Positions 1-7,198 of a stretch of DNA of 21,890 bases are shown here, one piece after another (within the stretch, counting starts at the first letter, position 1; each line of letters opens with the position of its first letter). The notes below the pieces were generated by a model. That model was not told the DNA's origin and made no database searches. It saw only the letters and a program-made list of their open reading frames with translations. Origin of the DNA: an uncultured Desulfobacterales bacterium. GTDB lineage: Bacteria; Desulfobacterota; Desulfobacteria; Desulfobacterales; JAFDCJ01. Location: assembly GCA_945787595.1 (NCBI GenBank), contig CALZJV010000106.1, forward strand, positions 1 to 21,890. Reading direction: 5' to 3'. Both the position numbers and the translations under genes were made by a program.

Positions 1-123
1 ACACGGGAGGCCTTACTGGTCATCTCCGTTTTGGAGCTTATCCTTTTTGAACTTGGCGCTGTGGATAAACCCGGCAGGGGGTTAGAAGCCTACCATTCCG
101 CGCTTAAAAGCGCCGGATGGTAA
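1..123 (+). CDS. C-terminal tail of an unidentified protein (5' end outside window)
   Basis: The first reading frame is open from base 1 to a TAA at 121-123, giving the last 40 residues of a protein that begins to the left. The tail has a hydrophobic, leucine-rich helix (LLVISVLELILFELG) followed by a basic, glycine-containing end (KPGRGLEAYHSALKSAGW). The composition looks like genuine protein rather than a chance frame, but too little is present to name a family. It is on the same strand as the quinone oxidoreductase that starts 320 bases later, so a shared transcript is possible but not shown. Confidence 0.55.
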   Translation, partial: TREALLVISVLELILFELGAVDKPGRGLEAYHSALKSAGW

Positions 124-443
124 CAATCTATAATCAGCACAGCGAGAGAAAATATCCGGAATTATAACCCCAAAAAAGGGAATATCGACGCCGGTGGAAA
201 TTGCCTTGCAAACCGTGAAAAACTCGGGCCTAAGTGAGCGTAAAGCCGTCCAGGAGCAAATCTGTAAATACAATTGACGATCATCCCCACTTTTGTTATG
301 CAAAATAGCCGTAGGAGTGGCTGTGCGGCTTAACGCTCACCAAGCCCCTCAGACAATTTCACGATTTACAACCCAACATCCACCGGCTTTTAGCGACAAC
401 CTTTGTTTTGGTTATAGAACCGAAAATATTCCAGAGGCATGAA
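124..443. other. 320-base gap without a supported gene
   Basis: This stretch separates the partial gene at the left edge from the quinone oxidoreductase. Short frames exist on both strands, but none has a family-like sequence or a ribosome binding site. I see no convincing promoter or terminator. Confidence 0.5.
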
Positions 444-1421
444 ATGAAAGGCATTATCGTAAAAAAATTCGGGGGTCCGGAAGTTTTGGCCTATCGAGAT
501 CTTGATGATCCTCAACCCCAAGCCAATCAAGTACTTATTCGGGTTCACAGCGCTGGTGTCAACTTCGCTGATGTAAAAGCGCGCACCAATGTGCATCATA
601 TCAAGCGGCCACTGCCGTTCATCCCCGGCTTGGACGTCGCTGGAACCATTGAGGCGGTTGGATCCAAGGTAAAAAAATTAAAAACGGGACAACGGGTGGT
701 GGCCTTTCCACAGGGCGGCGCTTACTGTGAATTTGCACTTGCACATGAGGTGCTCGCGTTTCCAATCCCTGATTCCATTCAGGATGATACCGCCGCAGCG
801 TTCCCGGTGGTGGCCGGTACGTCTTATGCCATGCTTTCTCGTATCGCCAGATTGCAGACGGGCCAGGGACTCTTGCTGCACTCGGCTGCAGGTGGTGTCG
901 GGACCACTGCCCTGCAAATCGCCAAACTTTTGGGAGCGCGGCCGATTATCACCACTGTGGGAAGCGATACCAAAAAAGAACTGTTAGCGGAATTGGGAGC
1001 CGATGCGGTTGTCAATTACCGTTCTGAAAATTACGTTGAAAAAGCCCTGGCCTTGACAGACGGCAAGGGCGTGGACGTGATTTTGAATCCTGTGGCAGGC
1101 GAGCTAATCGAACGGGACCTCGATTGTTTGGCGCCCTTCGGCCGTCTGCTTTGTTTCGGTAATGCCAGCGGAGAGCCAGCATCCTTTTCGCCAAACCAGC
1201 TGCAAGGGTCGTGTCGCTCCGTGCTGGGATTCAGCTTCGGAACTCTGCGTCGTACACAGCCGCAGGAGGTCCTCGGTATCATGCAGGCCGTTATCGCATT
1301 GCTGGCTGAGGGGAAAATCCGAATGGTTATGGGTAAGCGGTTTCCTTTGGCAAAGGCGGCTGAAGCCCATCGCTACCTGGAGAGCCGCAAGAGCACGGGT
1401 AAAATCCTACTGACCGTCTAA
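444..1421 (+). CDS. Zinc-free NADPH:quinone oxidoreductase (MDR superfamily)
   Basis: A 325-residue medium-chain dehydrogenase/reductase of the quinone oxidoreductase class, which transfers hydride from NADPH to quinones or other activated C=C or carbonyl acceptors in the cytoplasm. The N-terminal GroES-like domain includes the motif HSAGVNFADVKAR (about residues 35-47). The Rossmann domain carries the nucleotide-binding signature AAGGVG at 148-153. The cysteine and histidine ligands of zinc alcohol dehydrogenases are not evident, consistent with the zinc-free branch. The length is normal. The frame is open further upstream, but ATG 444 is chosen because AGAGG lies 6 bases before it and homologues begin MKGIIVxKFGGPEVL. 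It converges with aconitase, 33 bases away. The physiological substrate cannot be read from the sequence. Confidence 0.9.
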   Translation: MKGIIVKKFGGPEVLAYRDLDDPQPQANQVLIRVHSAGVNFADVKARTNVHHIKRPLPFIPGLDVAGTIEAVGSKVKKLKTGQRVVAFPQGGAYCEFALAHEVLAFPIPDSIQDDTAAAFPVVAGTSYAMLSRIARLQTGQGLLLHSAAGGVGTTALQIAKLLGARPIITTVGSDTKKELLAELGADAVVNYRSENYVEKALALTDGKGVDVILNPVAGELIERDLDCLAPFGRLLCFGNASGEPASFSPNQLQGSCRSVLGFSFGTLRRTQPQEVLGIMQAVIALLAEGKIRMVMGKRFPLAKAAEAHRYLESRKSTGKILLTV

Positions 1422-1454
1422 ATAAGCATGGCTGAGAAAGAGTGGTAATCAAAT

Positions 1455-3725
1455 TCAATTTATCAGATTTAACGCTGAACCTGCCTTGAACCACTCCACC
1501 TGTGTCTGGTTATACGTGTGGTTCAGCAATAGGGTTTCTTTTTCTCCATCAGCATGACTGACGATGCAGGAAACGGGTTGATTGGGTGTTAGATCCGATA
1601 GATTGATCAAATCAATCCTATCATCCTCCCGGATCAGATCATATTCGTCAGGGTCGTTGAATGTGAGTGCGAGGAGCCCCTGTTTTTTGAGGTTGGACTC
1701 ATGGATACGAGCAAAACTACGGACGATGACCGCCGCTGCACCGAGGAGTCTTGGGGACAGGGCGGCATGTTCACGGCTGCTGCCCTCACCATAGTTCCAA
1801 TCTCCGACCACGATCCATTGGACCCCTTTGGCCTTGTAATCCCGCGCAATCTTTGAAAACGCTATAGATTTTTCTCCTGTCAATACGTTCAGCCCTTTTC
1901 CTGTTTCATCGGAATAGGCGTTGATTGCACCCATGAACATGTTGTCGCTGAATTTGTCCAGGTGTCCGCGAAGCCTCAGCCACGGCCCCGCTGGGGATAT
2001 GGCGTCTGTTGTGGTTTTGCCCTTTGCCTTAACCAGGATCGGCATATTCATACAGTCGTTGCCGTCCCATGCCGGCCAAGGTTCCAGGAGTTGCAAGCGG
2101 CCACTGTCCGGATCAACCCTTACGACGATATCGCTCCCGTCATCAGGCGGTGGGAAGAAGGCCGATTTTCCTTTCTCGAAACCTTTTTGCGGCACTTCGG
2201 GCGCTTTTTTAGGCGGGTTTAGGGTGAACGGTTTACCGTCGGCATCTGCCAGTGTGTCCGTCAGGGGATTGAACGACAGTCGCCCCGCAAGGGCGAGAGC
2301 GACGGCCACTTCCGGACTGGTGATAAAGTTCATTGTGGTGGCCTGACCATCATTGCGTCTCGGAAAATTGCGGTTGTAAGATGTAACAATGGTGTTGGGC
2401 TGACCAGCTATCTCGGGGCCTCGGCGCCACTGTCCAATGCATGGACCGCAGGCGTTTGCCAACACAGTTGCACCGATGGATTTTAAAGATGCCATCTGAC
2501 CGTCTCGGTCGATGGTGGCTCTGATCTGCTCGGAACCTGGGGTCACCATTAACGGCACGGCGCATTTGATACCATGGGATTTGGCCTGTTCGGCCAGGTC
2601 TGCTGCCCGGCTCATGTCTTCATATGAAGAATTCGTGCAGCTGCCTATCAGACAAGTATCGATCTCGTTTACAAATTCGCCCTTGCTATCTTCTACCTCT
2701 TTTGCGAGCTTAGAAAGAGGCCGTGCACGGTCTGGCGAGTGAGGGCCTACTACATGGGGTTCCAAAGTCGACAGATCGATTTCGACAAAGCGGTCATAAT
2801 ATTTCTCCGGATGCTTCATGACATCTTCATCAAGAGACAACAAATCCATATGTTGTTCTGCGAGACCTGCAAGTTCACCACGTCCGGTAACTTCAAGATA
2901 TTTTCCGATATGGTTGTCGTACTCGAACATGGAGGTGGTTGCACCCAGTTCGGCACCCATATTGGTAATTGTCGCCTTCCCCGTACAGCTTATGGTATGT
3001 GCCCCGGGTCCAAAGTATTCGATAATCGCATTGGTGCCACCGGATACGGTTAGTTGGCCTGCCAGATTAAGAATGATATCTTTTGGGGCTGTCCAGCCAT
3101 TCAATGCGCCCGTCAGCAATACACCGATATGTTTCGGATAAAGCACTTCCCAAGTCAACCCGGCCATGGCATCCACGGCGTCAGCACCACCGACGCCGAC
3201 GGCACAGGCACCGATTCCCCCGCCATTGGGTGTATGTGAGTCGGTACCAAGTATGACAGCACCCGGAAAGGCATGTTGCTCTATATTTACCTGGTGGATA
3301 ATGCCTGCACCAGGTGCCCAAAAGCCAGCCCCGTATTTGGCGGCAACAGTTTTGAGGAATTCGTATACTTCAGTATTTTCGTCCATCGAGTCTTTGAGAT
3401 CAAGGTCTCCCGCCACCCGCGCCTCAATCAGGTGATCACAGTGAATGGTGGTCGGAACTGCCACTTTGTCGCGTCCGGTCTGCATAAACTGGAGCATGGC
3501 CGATTGCCCCAATACATCCTGAAGAACGACACGGTCGGGGCGTACCTGTAGATAACTCTTTCCAGCGATCATTTCCTGATTCTCAGGATCGTCCAGGTGG
3601 GAGAGTAGAATTTTATCAGCAAGGGTCAATGGGCGATCCAGTTTCTTGCGGACAATCCGAAGATTTTGATTCATGGTCTCATACACCTTCGAAACAAACC
3701 GGGGGGTGGAGTCAAGATCAGTCAC
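1455..3725 (-). CDS. acn: Aconitate hydratase (mitochondrial-type aconitase)
   Basis: A 756-residue aconitase that interconverts citrate and isocitrate through cis-aconitate in the TCA cycle. The three [4Fe-4S] cluster ligands are C363 (GSCTNSS), C426 and C429 (NACGPCIGQW). Substrate and active-site segments are intact: TTIHCDH near 93-98, GTDSHTPNGGG near 160-170, and the C-terminal swivel-domain motif YGEGSSREHAA with its catalytic serine. Length and cysteine numbering match the mitochondrial type (about 750-780 residues), not the roughly 890-residue AcnA/IRP type. The start is GTG, with AAGGAGG 8 bases upstream; an overlapping ATG just before it is out of frame and stops after four codons. 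The gene appears monocistronic. A sulfate reducer or other anaerobe with an oxidative or partial TCA cycle would need it. Confidence 0.96.
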   Translation of the reverse strand: MTDLDSTPRFVSKVYETMNQNLRIVRKKLDRPLTLADKILLSHLDDPENQEMIAGKSYLQVRPDRVVLQDVLGQSAMLQFMQTGRDKVAVPTTIHCDHLIEARVAGDLDLKDSMDENTEVYEFLKTVAAKYGAGFWAPGAGIIHQVNIEQHAFPGAVILGTDSHTPNGGGIGACAVGVGGADAVDAMAGLTWEVLYPKHIGVLLTGALNGWTAPKDIILNLAGQLTVSGGTNAIIEYFGPGAHTISCTGKATITNMGAELGATTSMFEYDNHIGKYLEVTGRGELAGLAEQHMDLLSLDEDVMKHPEKYYDRFVEIDLSTLEPHVVGPHSPDRARPLSKLAKEVEDSKGEFVNEIDTCLIGSCTNSSYEDMSRAADLAEQAKSHGIKCAVPLMVTPGSEQIRATIDRDGQMASLKSIGATVLANACGPCIGQWRRGPEIAGQPNTIVTSYNRNFPRRNDGQATTMNFITSPEVAVALALAGRLSFNPLTDTLADADGKPFTLNPPKKAPEVPQKGFEKGKSAFFPPPDDGSDIVVRVDPDSGRLQLLEPWPAWDGNDCMNMPILVKAKGKTTTDAISPAGPWLRLRGHLDKFSDNMFMGAINAYSDETGKGLNVLTGEKSIAFSKIARDYKAKGVQWIVVGDWNYGEGSSREHAALSPRLLGAAAVIVRSFARIHESNLKKQGLLALTFNDPDEYDLIREDDRIDLINLSDLTPNQPVSCIVSHADGEKETLLLNHTYNQTQVEWFKAGSALNLIN

Positions 3726-4110
3726 AATTCATACCTCCTTAGGGAATGATATTTCATCACTGCTAATCATACCTACTTTATGAAGTCAACACCTTCTCAA
3801 TCTTTTTTATTCGGCCCTCATCCTCAGCAGCAAGTCAAAGGGGTGGCAGGGATATCAAGTAAAGCCCCTTGCTCATCAGACTTATACTGGGGCGATGAAA
3901 ATTCTCATATCGGGGCTTTTGACTTTTATCCCATTTTTATTCCTCTTTTTGAGCGCAAGGTTTCAGGTGTCAGTGTTCAGGATATGCTATTGCCTCTACC
4001 TTTCCTGACACTTGAAACCCGACACCTGAAACCAAATTCTCGGAACAAAACGGTGTAAAAAGTTAAATTTATATGCATCAAGTTACAGGTGAATTTTGAC
4101 CCTCTTAGCC
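3726..4110. other. Intergenic region carrying an inverted repeat
   Basis: This 385-base stretch lies between the start of aconitase and the end of the enolase-superfamily gene, both on the minus strand. It contains the inverted repeat at 3959-4033 and the aconitase ribosome binding site. A 92-codon plus-strand frame runs across it but has no family-like sequence and spans the repeat, so I do not call a gene. No clear sigma70 promoter for aconitase was found; an isolated TATGAT (3771-3766, minus) lacks a well-spaced -35. Confidence 0.5.
3959..4033. repeat. Imperfect inverted repeat, long hairpin
   Basis: GGTTTCAGGTGTC at 3959-3971 is perfectly complementary to GACACCTGAAACC at 4021-4033. Inside it, AGTGTTCAGGA at 3972-3982 pairs with TCCTGACACT at 4003-4012 except for one extra T. 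Eight bases (TGAAACCC, 4013-4020) bulge on the right arm. The arms read as permutations of GGTTTCAGGTGTCAGG. Such TTTCAGGTGTCAG-type palindromes occur as dispersed elements in deltaproteobacterial genomes, as I recall. There is no T-run, so a simple terminator is unlikely. Confidence 0.7.
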
Positions 4111-5262
4111 TTATACCTTGGTAATAACATCAAGATTCGTCTGCATACCGGCTTCCATCAGTTTCTCAGGGTCTTCGACAATACTGTCTTTCAGTGTGTC
4201 ATAGTTGGGTTCGAATCCAAGACCCGGTTTTTCGGGTATCTTTACCCGGTTGTTTTCAGGCCCTGGAGATCCGTTAAAAAATCGTTGACCGGCCTGCCAC
4301 ATGCCCCAATGAAATTCAGCCCACATACCATTCATACAACCGGCCATTGTGTGCATGTTGAATATCGGCCAGCCGCCGCCGTTGGCAATCGGAAGATTGT
4401 AGACCTGGGCAAGATGTGCCGCTTTCTGGGACTCCGTGTAGCCGCCGTTGTAACAGCAATTCGGCTGTAGAATATCGATCGCCTCCTTCTCAACGAGCTC
4501 ACGAATCCGCCATCGATGACCTTCCATCTGACCGGCGGCAATCGGGATGCTTGTTCTACCTCGAAGGTCAGCCAGCGCACGGGCATCGTTCTGATGCAGC
4601 GGTTCCTCGAACCATGTCAGATTTAAATCCTCTACCTCGCGGCACAGTAAGCGGGCCTCCAGCGGAGTAAATCGATAGTTCGCATCGATCATCAGGTCGA
4701 TATCATCACCGACTGCTTCACGCACTAAACGAATCCGTACCGCATCTTCCCGCCAGCCGCCTTTGTCACACGCAACTACCATCTTGAGGCGGGTATTTCC
4801 CTCTGAGACAAATTTTTTTGCATATTCGACCAGCTGATCGCGATCGAAAAAAGGGTAACCGAAGGTAATATAGGTGCCGACCCAATCACGGTATCCCCCC
4901 AGTAGTTGAGCAATTGAGCGGCCGGCTTGTTTGCCCTTAATATCCCACAAAGCGATGTCAAGCGCGGCAAGCGCATTTGAGATCACACCGGTATAGGCAC
5001 GTGGGTTCAGTTTCCACCAGATTTTGTCATGGATTGCCTCGGTATCACGGGGATCCATATCTTTTACTACAGGTAAAATATCGTGTTTCAGGGTCATAAC
5101 GATTGACCATGGCAGAAATGCGCCCGTCACACCACAACCTTTATGCCCCTCATCGGTTTCGACTTCACAAAAAGTAAAGACGCGCTGCTCAAGAGGTTTG
5201 TCGATTATCGGTAGGTAAACCGGATACTGATGAACACTTGCGGTGAGCTTCTTAATTTTCAT
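4111..5262 (-). CDS. Enolase-superfamily enzyme (mandelate racemase/muconate cycloisomerase-like)
   Basis: A 383-residue enolase-superfamily protein, normal in length. The N-terminal capping domain covers about residues 1-125 and the TIM barrel 130-370. These enzymes abstract a proton alpha to a carboxylate, aided by Mg2+. Metal ligands D193 (MIDANYR) and E219 (WFEEP) and a barrel lysine K160 are present. Several canonical positions differ: the third-ligand motif reads AAGQMEG (Q245, with E247 two residues on), the motif usually ending in aspartate reads DILQPN (N268), and the region of the mandelate racemase catalytic histidine reads ANGGGWP. H304 lies a little downstream. Substrate and reaction (acid-sugar dehydratase, racemase or cycloisomerase) cannot be assigned. 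The start ATG follows AGAAGG with 8-base spacing and a promoter at 5340-5368. Confidence 0.88.
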   Translation of the reverse strand: MKIKKLTASVHQYPVYLPIIDKPLEQRVFTFCEVETDEGHKGCGVTGAFLPWSIVMTLKHDILPVVKDMDPRDTEAIHDKIWWKLNPRAYTGVISNALAALDIALWDIKGKQAGRSIAQLLGGYRDWVGTYITFGYPFFDRDQLVEYAKKFVSEGNTRLKMVVACDKGGWREDAVRIRLVREAVGDDIDLMIDANYRFTPLEARLLCREVEDLNLTWFEEPLHQNDARALADLRGRTSIPIAAGQMEGHRWRIRELVEKEAIDILQPNCCYNGGYTESQKAAHLAQVYNLPIANGGGWPIFNMHTMAGCMNGMWAEFHWGMWQAGQRFFNGSPGPENNRVKIPEKPGLGFEPNYDTLKDSIVEDPEKLMEAGMQTNLDVITKV

Positions 5263-5339
5263 TTATAACACCTTCTCTCAGTGTAAAAGGGTTGCAGGTC
5301 AACAGTTCGAAAGATAGGAACTTGCTTTTATCTGGTGCG

Positions 5340-5368
5340 AGTATAGCGAGCCGGTCCTTGTATGTCAA
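5340..5368 (-). promoter_or_regulatory. Sigma70-type promoter for the enolase-superfamily gene
   Basis: Read on the minus strand, TTGACA (5368-5363) is followed by exactly 17 bases and TATACT (5345-5340). This is a perfect -35 and a 5/6 -10, ending about 78 bases upstream of the enolase-superfamily start codon. Transcription should begin near 5333. It lies beside the tRNA-Phe fragment, so the promoter may belong to the end of an integrated segment. Confidence 0.75.
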
Positions 5369-5408
5369 TTCCCGTGTGGTTACAGCATATGGAAAGCCCG
5401 GGGTGATT

Positions 5409-5455
5409 GACTGAAAATCCCCGTGTCGGCAGTTCGATTCTGTCCCTCGACACCA
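5409..5455 (+). tRNA. 3' fragment of tRNA-Phe; probable attachment site
   Basis: The sequence matches the 3' part of a bacterial tRNA-Phe. It has the anticodon loop CTGAAAA with GAA (5411-5417) and the 3' half of the anticodon stem (TCCCC, 5418-5422). The T arm is GGCAG-TTCGATT-CTGTC (5428-5444). The acceptor 3' strand is CCTCGAC (5445-5451), then A and an encoded CCA (5453-5455). The 5' half is absent: no GTCGAGG acceptor strand or D arm is found about 75 bases upstream, and the bases opposite the anticodon stem (ATTGA) do not pair. It cannot make a functional tRNA. A block running from the anticodon loop to CCA is the typical identity segment copied when a tyrosine-recombinase element integrates in a tRNA gene. 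No integrase is in the window. Confidence 0.85.
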
Positions 5456-5475
5456 GTAAAAGTCAGTAATAATAA

Positions 5476-5508
5476 GGGGTTAGTCGCAGAACCGGTTAGC
5501 CCCTTTTT
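5476..5508 (+). terminator. Rho-independent terminator downstream of the tRNA-Phe fragment
   Basis: GGGGTTAG (5476-5483) pairs with TTAGCCCC (5496-5503), including two G-T wobbles, and two further pairs extend the stem inward. Five T residues follow (5504-5508). Its position about 20 bases after the tRNA CCA fits the native terminator of a tRNA-Phe transcription unit. This suggests that the DNA to the right is the original downstream flank of the tRNA gene. Confidence 0.75.
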
Positions 5509-5624
5509 CTATGGTGTGTCGTCCGTGTGAGAATCTGTTTGAGAATTTTCTCTGGCATGTTCAAGCACGGATAACATTGCGGGACAACCTGCTTTTAGAA
5601 ACCATTGAACTTTATTCGGAACAC

Positions 5625-5825
5625 TTACTTTGAAAAATCGCTGTGCTGTTGACGGACAGATTGAGCACCTTGTTCGGTGACTATTCCCGGAATCTCATGC
5701 TCAATACGCCCATTTTTCCATACCGGAATCTTATATTTATTTTTTCTTGCGTCTTCTGCGACCTTTGCAGCGGCTCGCTCCATGGCCTTTAAAGCCAACA
5801 ATGCATATTTATTATACTTTTTCAT
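5625..5825 (-). CDS. Small basic protein of unknown function
   Basis: A 66-residue frame starting MKKYNKYALLALKAM. It has an N-terminal basic/amphipathic helix rich in Ala, Lys and Glu, then KIPVWKNGRIEHEIPG, which reads like a short beta hairpin. I recall similar short conserved proteins (KYNKYALLA... KIPIWKDGRI) from other bacteria, with no known function. The frame is open for 55 more codons upstream, but that part overlaps the transposase remnant in another frame and is unlikely to be translated. ATG 5825 has no good ribosome binding site. It overlaps the transposase remnant's stop by 14 bases, so translational coupling is possible. Confidence 0.45.
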   Translation of the reverse strand: MKKYNKYALLALKAMERAAAKVAEDARKNKYKIPVWKNGRIEHEIPGIVTEQGAQSVRQQHSDFSK

Positions 5826-6009
5826 TTTTAGAATTAAAGTGATATTTGAAGCGCATATAAGTCTTTGAAACAAATTCTTTAGAGCCGATAACCCCGGAAT
5901 CCGTAAAATAGCGCGTGCGGTATCTGAATCGATCGTTTCGGCTGAGTTCAAACTCCCGCTTGCGCTCTTTTTCAAGAATCCTGTCGCCAATTAACAGTGC
6001 TTTCATCAT
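5812..6009 (-). pseudogene. C-terminal remnant of a REP-associated (Y1) tyrosine transposase
   Basis: The 65 codons read like the C-terminal end of RAYT/Y1 transposases. The characteristic stretch is FRYRTRYFTDSGVIGSKEFV (about residues 27-46), followed by a basic tail, RFKYHFNSKNEK. The catalytic HUH and Tyr part that should precede it is missing, and an in-frame TAA lies one codon upstream of the first ATG. The family normally continues past the final EKV, so the 3' end may be clipped too. It is a dead fragment. RAYT proteins are linked to short palindromic repeats, and one palindrome lies at 3959-4033, but no direct link can be shown. Confidence 0.6.
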
Positions 6010-6318
6010 GTATTATTAATCGCTGTGTTCTCGGCATTGTTGACTCCTTTGTGCTAAAATTTTTGGCTTGTATGACATGGAACTTAATTTGTTCCCTATT
6101 TATCCTATTTATTCTCTTAAAACGTTTTGGGGACGAGACAATGCGTTGCATTCATCATTATACTACGATGTGTCATTTTTTTCTTGACAGTTGAGTATTA
6201 AAGTGTGGTATTCGAATCATAGTTTTCAACCGACATGAAAAGCAATTTGGGGAAAACTGCAGGGAATGTCAGGTTTGATTTCAATTATGGGAGAAAAAAC
6301 TGAAAAGGGGGGTTTTAT
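6010..6318. other. AT-rich leader region upstream of the dsrE-like operon
   Basis: This 309-base stretch is strongly AT-rich and holds no supported gene. It carries a TTGACA at 6184-6189 and ends with the ribosome binding site AGGGGGG (6306-6312), 6 bases before ATG 6319. The promoter of the dsrEFH-like operon should lie here. Confidence 0.5.
6184..6212 (+). promoter_or_regulatory. Possible promoter of the dsrEFH-like operon
   Basis: A perfect -35 hexamer TTGACA (6184-6189) is followed, at 17-base spacing, by GGTATT (6207-6212), a poor -10. The predicted start would leave a leader of about 100 bases before ATG 6319. The weak -10 could mean activator dependence, or that the true promoter lies elsewhere. 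Confidence 0.3.
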
Positions 6319-6654
6319 ATGGCAGAGAAAGAAAAATTGGGAATCTTTGTTCCAACGGACAATTATATTGACCATCTCATCGGGGTTGCCAGAGCCGCAA
6401 AGAAGGCCGGCAAGGCGCTTTGCATATTCTTGACCCACGAGGGGGTACGGATATCACAGCACCCCAAGTATCAGGAGCTCGCTGAAATTATCAGCTCTGG
6501 TGAGGATAATGAGATATCGCTGTGTAATGTAAGTTGGGAAGAGCTTGGCTTAAAAGATCAGTCAATACCAGCAGGGATGAGTGCCAAGGATTTGGCCAGC
6601 CAATCCAGGCATTGCGCAATGATAGGCAAATGCGATCGCTATTTGGTCCTTTGA
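6319..6654 (+). CDS. DsrE/TusD-like sulfur relay protein
   Basis: A 111-residue soluble protein that fits the DsrE/DsrF-like fold. The N-terminal beta strand and helix (GIFVPTDNYIDHLIGVARAA) is followed by ISLCNVSWEELGL, which matches the DsrE/TusD segment ISLC...RG. In TusD that cysteine accepts the persulfide from TusA; here it is C69. Two more cysteines, C99 and C105, lie near the C-terminus. It is the first gene of a tight trio with DsrF- and DsrH-like partners, the gene order known for DsrEFH and TusDCB heterohexamers. The gap to the next gene is 12 bases. A strong AGGGGGG lies 6 bases before the ATG. The probable role is cytoplasmic sulfur transfer, but sequence divergence means the acceptor is unknown. 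Confidence 0.72.
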   Translation: MAEKEKLGIFVPTDNYIDHLIGVARAAKKAGKALCIFLTHEGVRISQHPKYQELAEIISSGEDNEISLCNVSWEELGLKDQSIPAGMSAKDLASQSRHCAMIGKCDRYLVL

Positions 6655-6666
6655 AGGGAGAGAGAG

Positions 6667-6972
6667 ATGGAAACAAAAAAGGCAGCCGTAATAATAAGGA
6701 ATGCAAACAACCAGTGGGAAGGACTGAGATCTAGCTTGGGACTGGGCGTTGAGATGATTGACGCGCATATGTTTGTTATAGGAGAGGTGCAGATGCCCGA
6801 AGACAGGTTTGAAGGCTACAAAGAAAATCTGGAATTTCTTAAAGATGACTTGGAAGCCGAAATCTATACGGATAATCAGGAAAATATGGAGAAGTGGGGT
6901 TTTTTCGAGTATATGTCATTATATGACATGGGTAAAAAATTATTGGAGTATGATATGATAATTCCGTTTTAG
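6667..6972 (+). CDS. DsrF/TusC-like protein
   Basis: A 101-residue protein whose start, AAVIIRNANNQWEGLRSSLGLG (residues 6-27), follows the pattern of DsrF/TusC proteins (hydrophobic strand, then an EGLRxxLGL helix). It has no cysteine, in line with TusC serving mainly a structural role in the complex. The acidic C-terminal half (EIYTDNQENMEKWGFFEY) does not resemble well-known members. GGGAGAGAGAG lies just before the ATG. It sits 12 bases after the DsrE-like gene and 11 bases before the likely start of the DsrH-like gene, so all three should be co-transcribed and may form one complex. Confidence 0.68.
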   Translation: METKKAAVIIRNANNQWEGLRSSLGLGVEMIDAHMFVIGEVQMPEDRFEGYKENLEFLKDDLEAEIYTDNQENMEKWGFFEYMSLYDMGKKLLEYDMIIPF

Positions 6973-6983
6973 TGGTGGTTAAG

Positions 6984-7157
6984 ATGAAGATATTAACAAT
7001 ATTTAAATCGGAACCAGATGAAGTTGTAAAGAAGTTGATGGAATCTTTATCAGAAGACAATGAAGCCCAACAGCTTGGAATCTACCACGGGGATGTGGAT
7101 TACGACAAATTGGTTAAACTGGTCTTTGAACATGACAAGGTTATTTGTTGGTGGTAA
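6984..7157 (+). CDS. DsrH/TusB-like short protein
   Basis: A 57-residue protein (MKILTIFKSEPDEVVKKLME...) shorter than typical DsrH/TusB (about 95). It ends in DKVICWW, where C55 near the C-terminus would be the single cysteine, as in the DsrH family in which a C-terminal cysteine can take part in sulfur transfer. Assignment rests on size, position as third gene after DsrE- and DsrF-like genes, and the C-terminal cysteine/tryptophan. A GTG at 6972 overlaps the previous stop, but ATG 6984 with GGTGG upstream is preferred. It is the last gene before a convergent minus-strand cluster. Confidence 0.6.
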   Translation: MKILTIFKSEPDEVVKKLMESLSEDNEAQQLGIYHGDVDYDKLVKLVFEHDKVICWW

Positions 7158-7198
7158 GGGTCAGGGCAGCTCATGCCTTCTCTATAGCCAAAACTATA

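Noticed and set aside
82..303. 73-codon minus-strand frame near the left edge
   Set aside because: It overlaps the better-supported plus-strand gene end at 1-123 and has no family-like sequence.
3780..4058. 92-codon plus-strand frame upstream of aconitase
   Set aside because: It spans the 3959-4033 palindrome, has no ribosome binding site and no recognisable domain.
4205..4230. T-arm-like GGGTTCGAATCC inside the enolase-superfamily gene
   Set aside because: No matching acceptor, D arm or anticodon arm lies around it, and it is inside an intact coding sequence.
5509..5660. Minus-strand frame without start reading FLKAGCPAMLSVLEHAREN and ending in TAG
   Set aside because: It looks protein-like and lies next to the tRNA fragment, where integrase gene ends are common. 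I could not tie it to a family, and it overlaps the terminator side and the end of the small unknown gene.
6319..6657. Idea that the DsrE-like gene is a selenoprotein extending past its TGA
   Set aside because: The TGA at 6652-6654 is followed at once by the next gene's ribosome binding site, and its cysteine is already encoded by TGT at residue 69.
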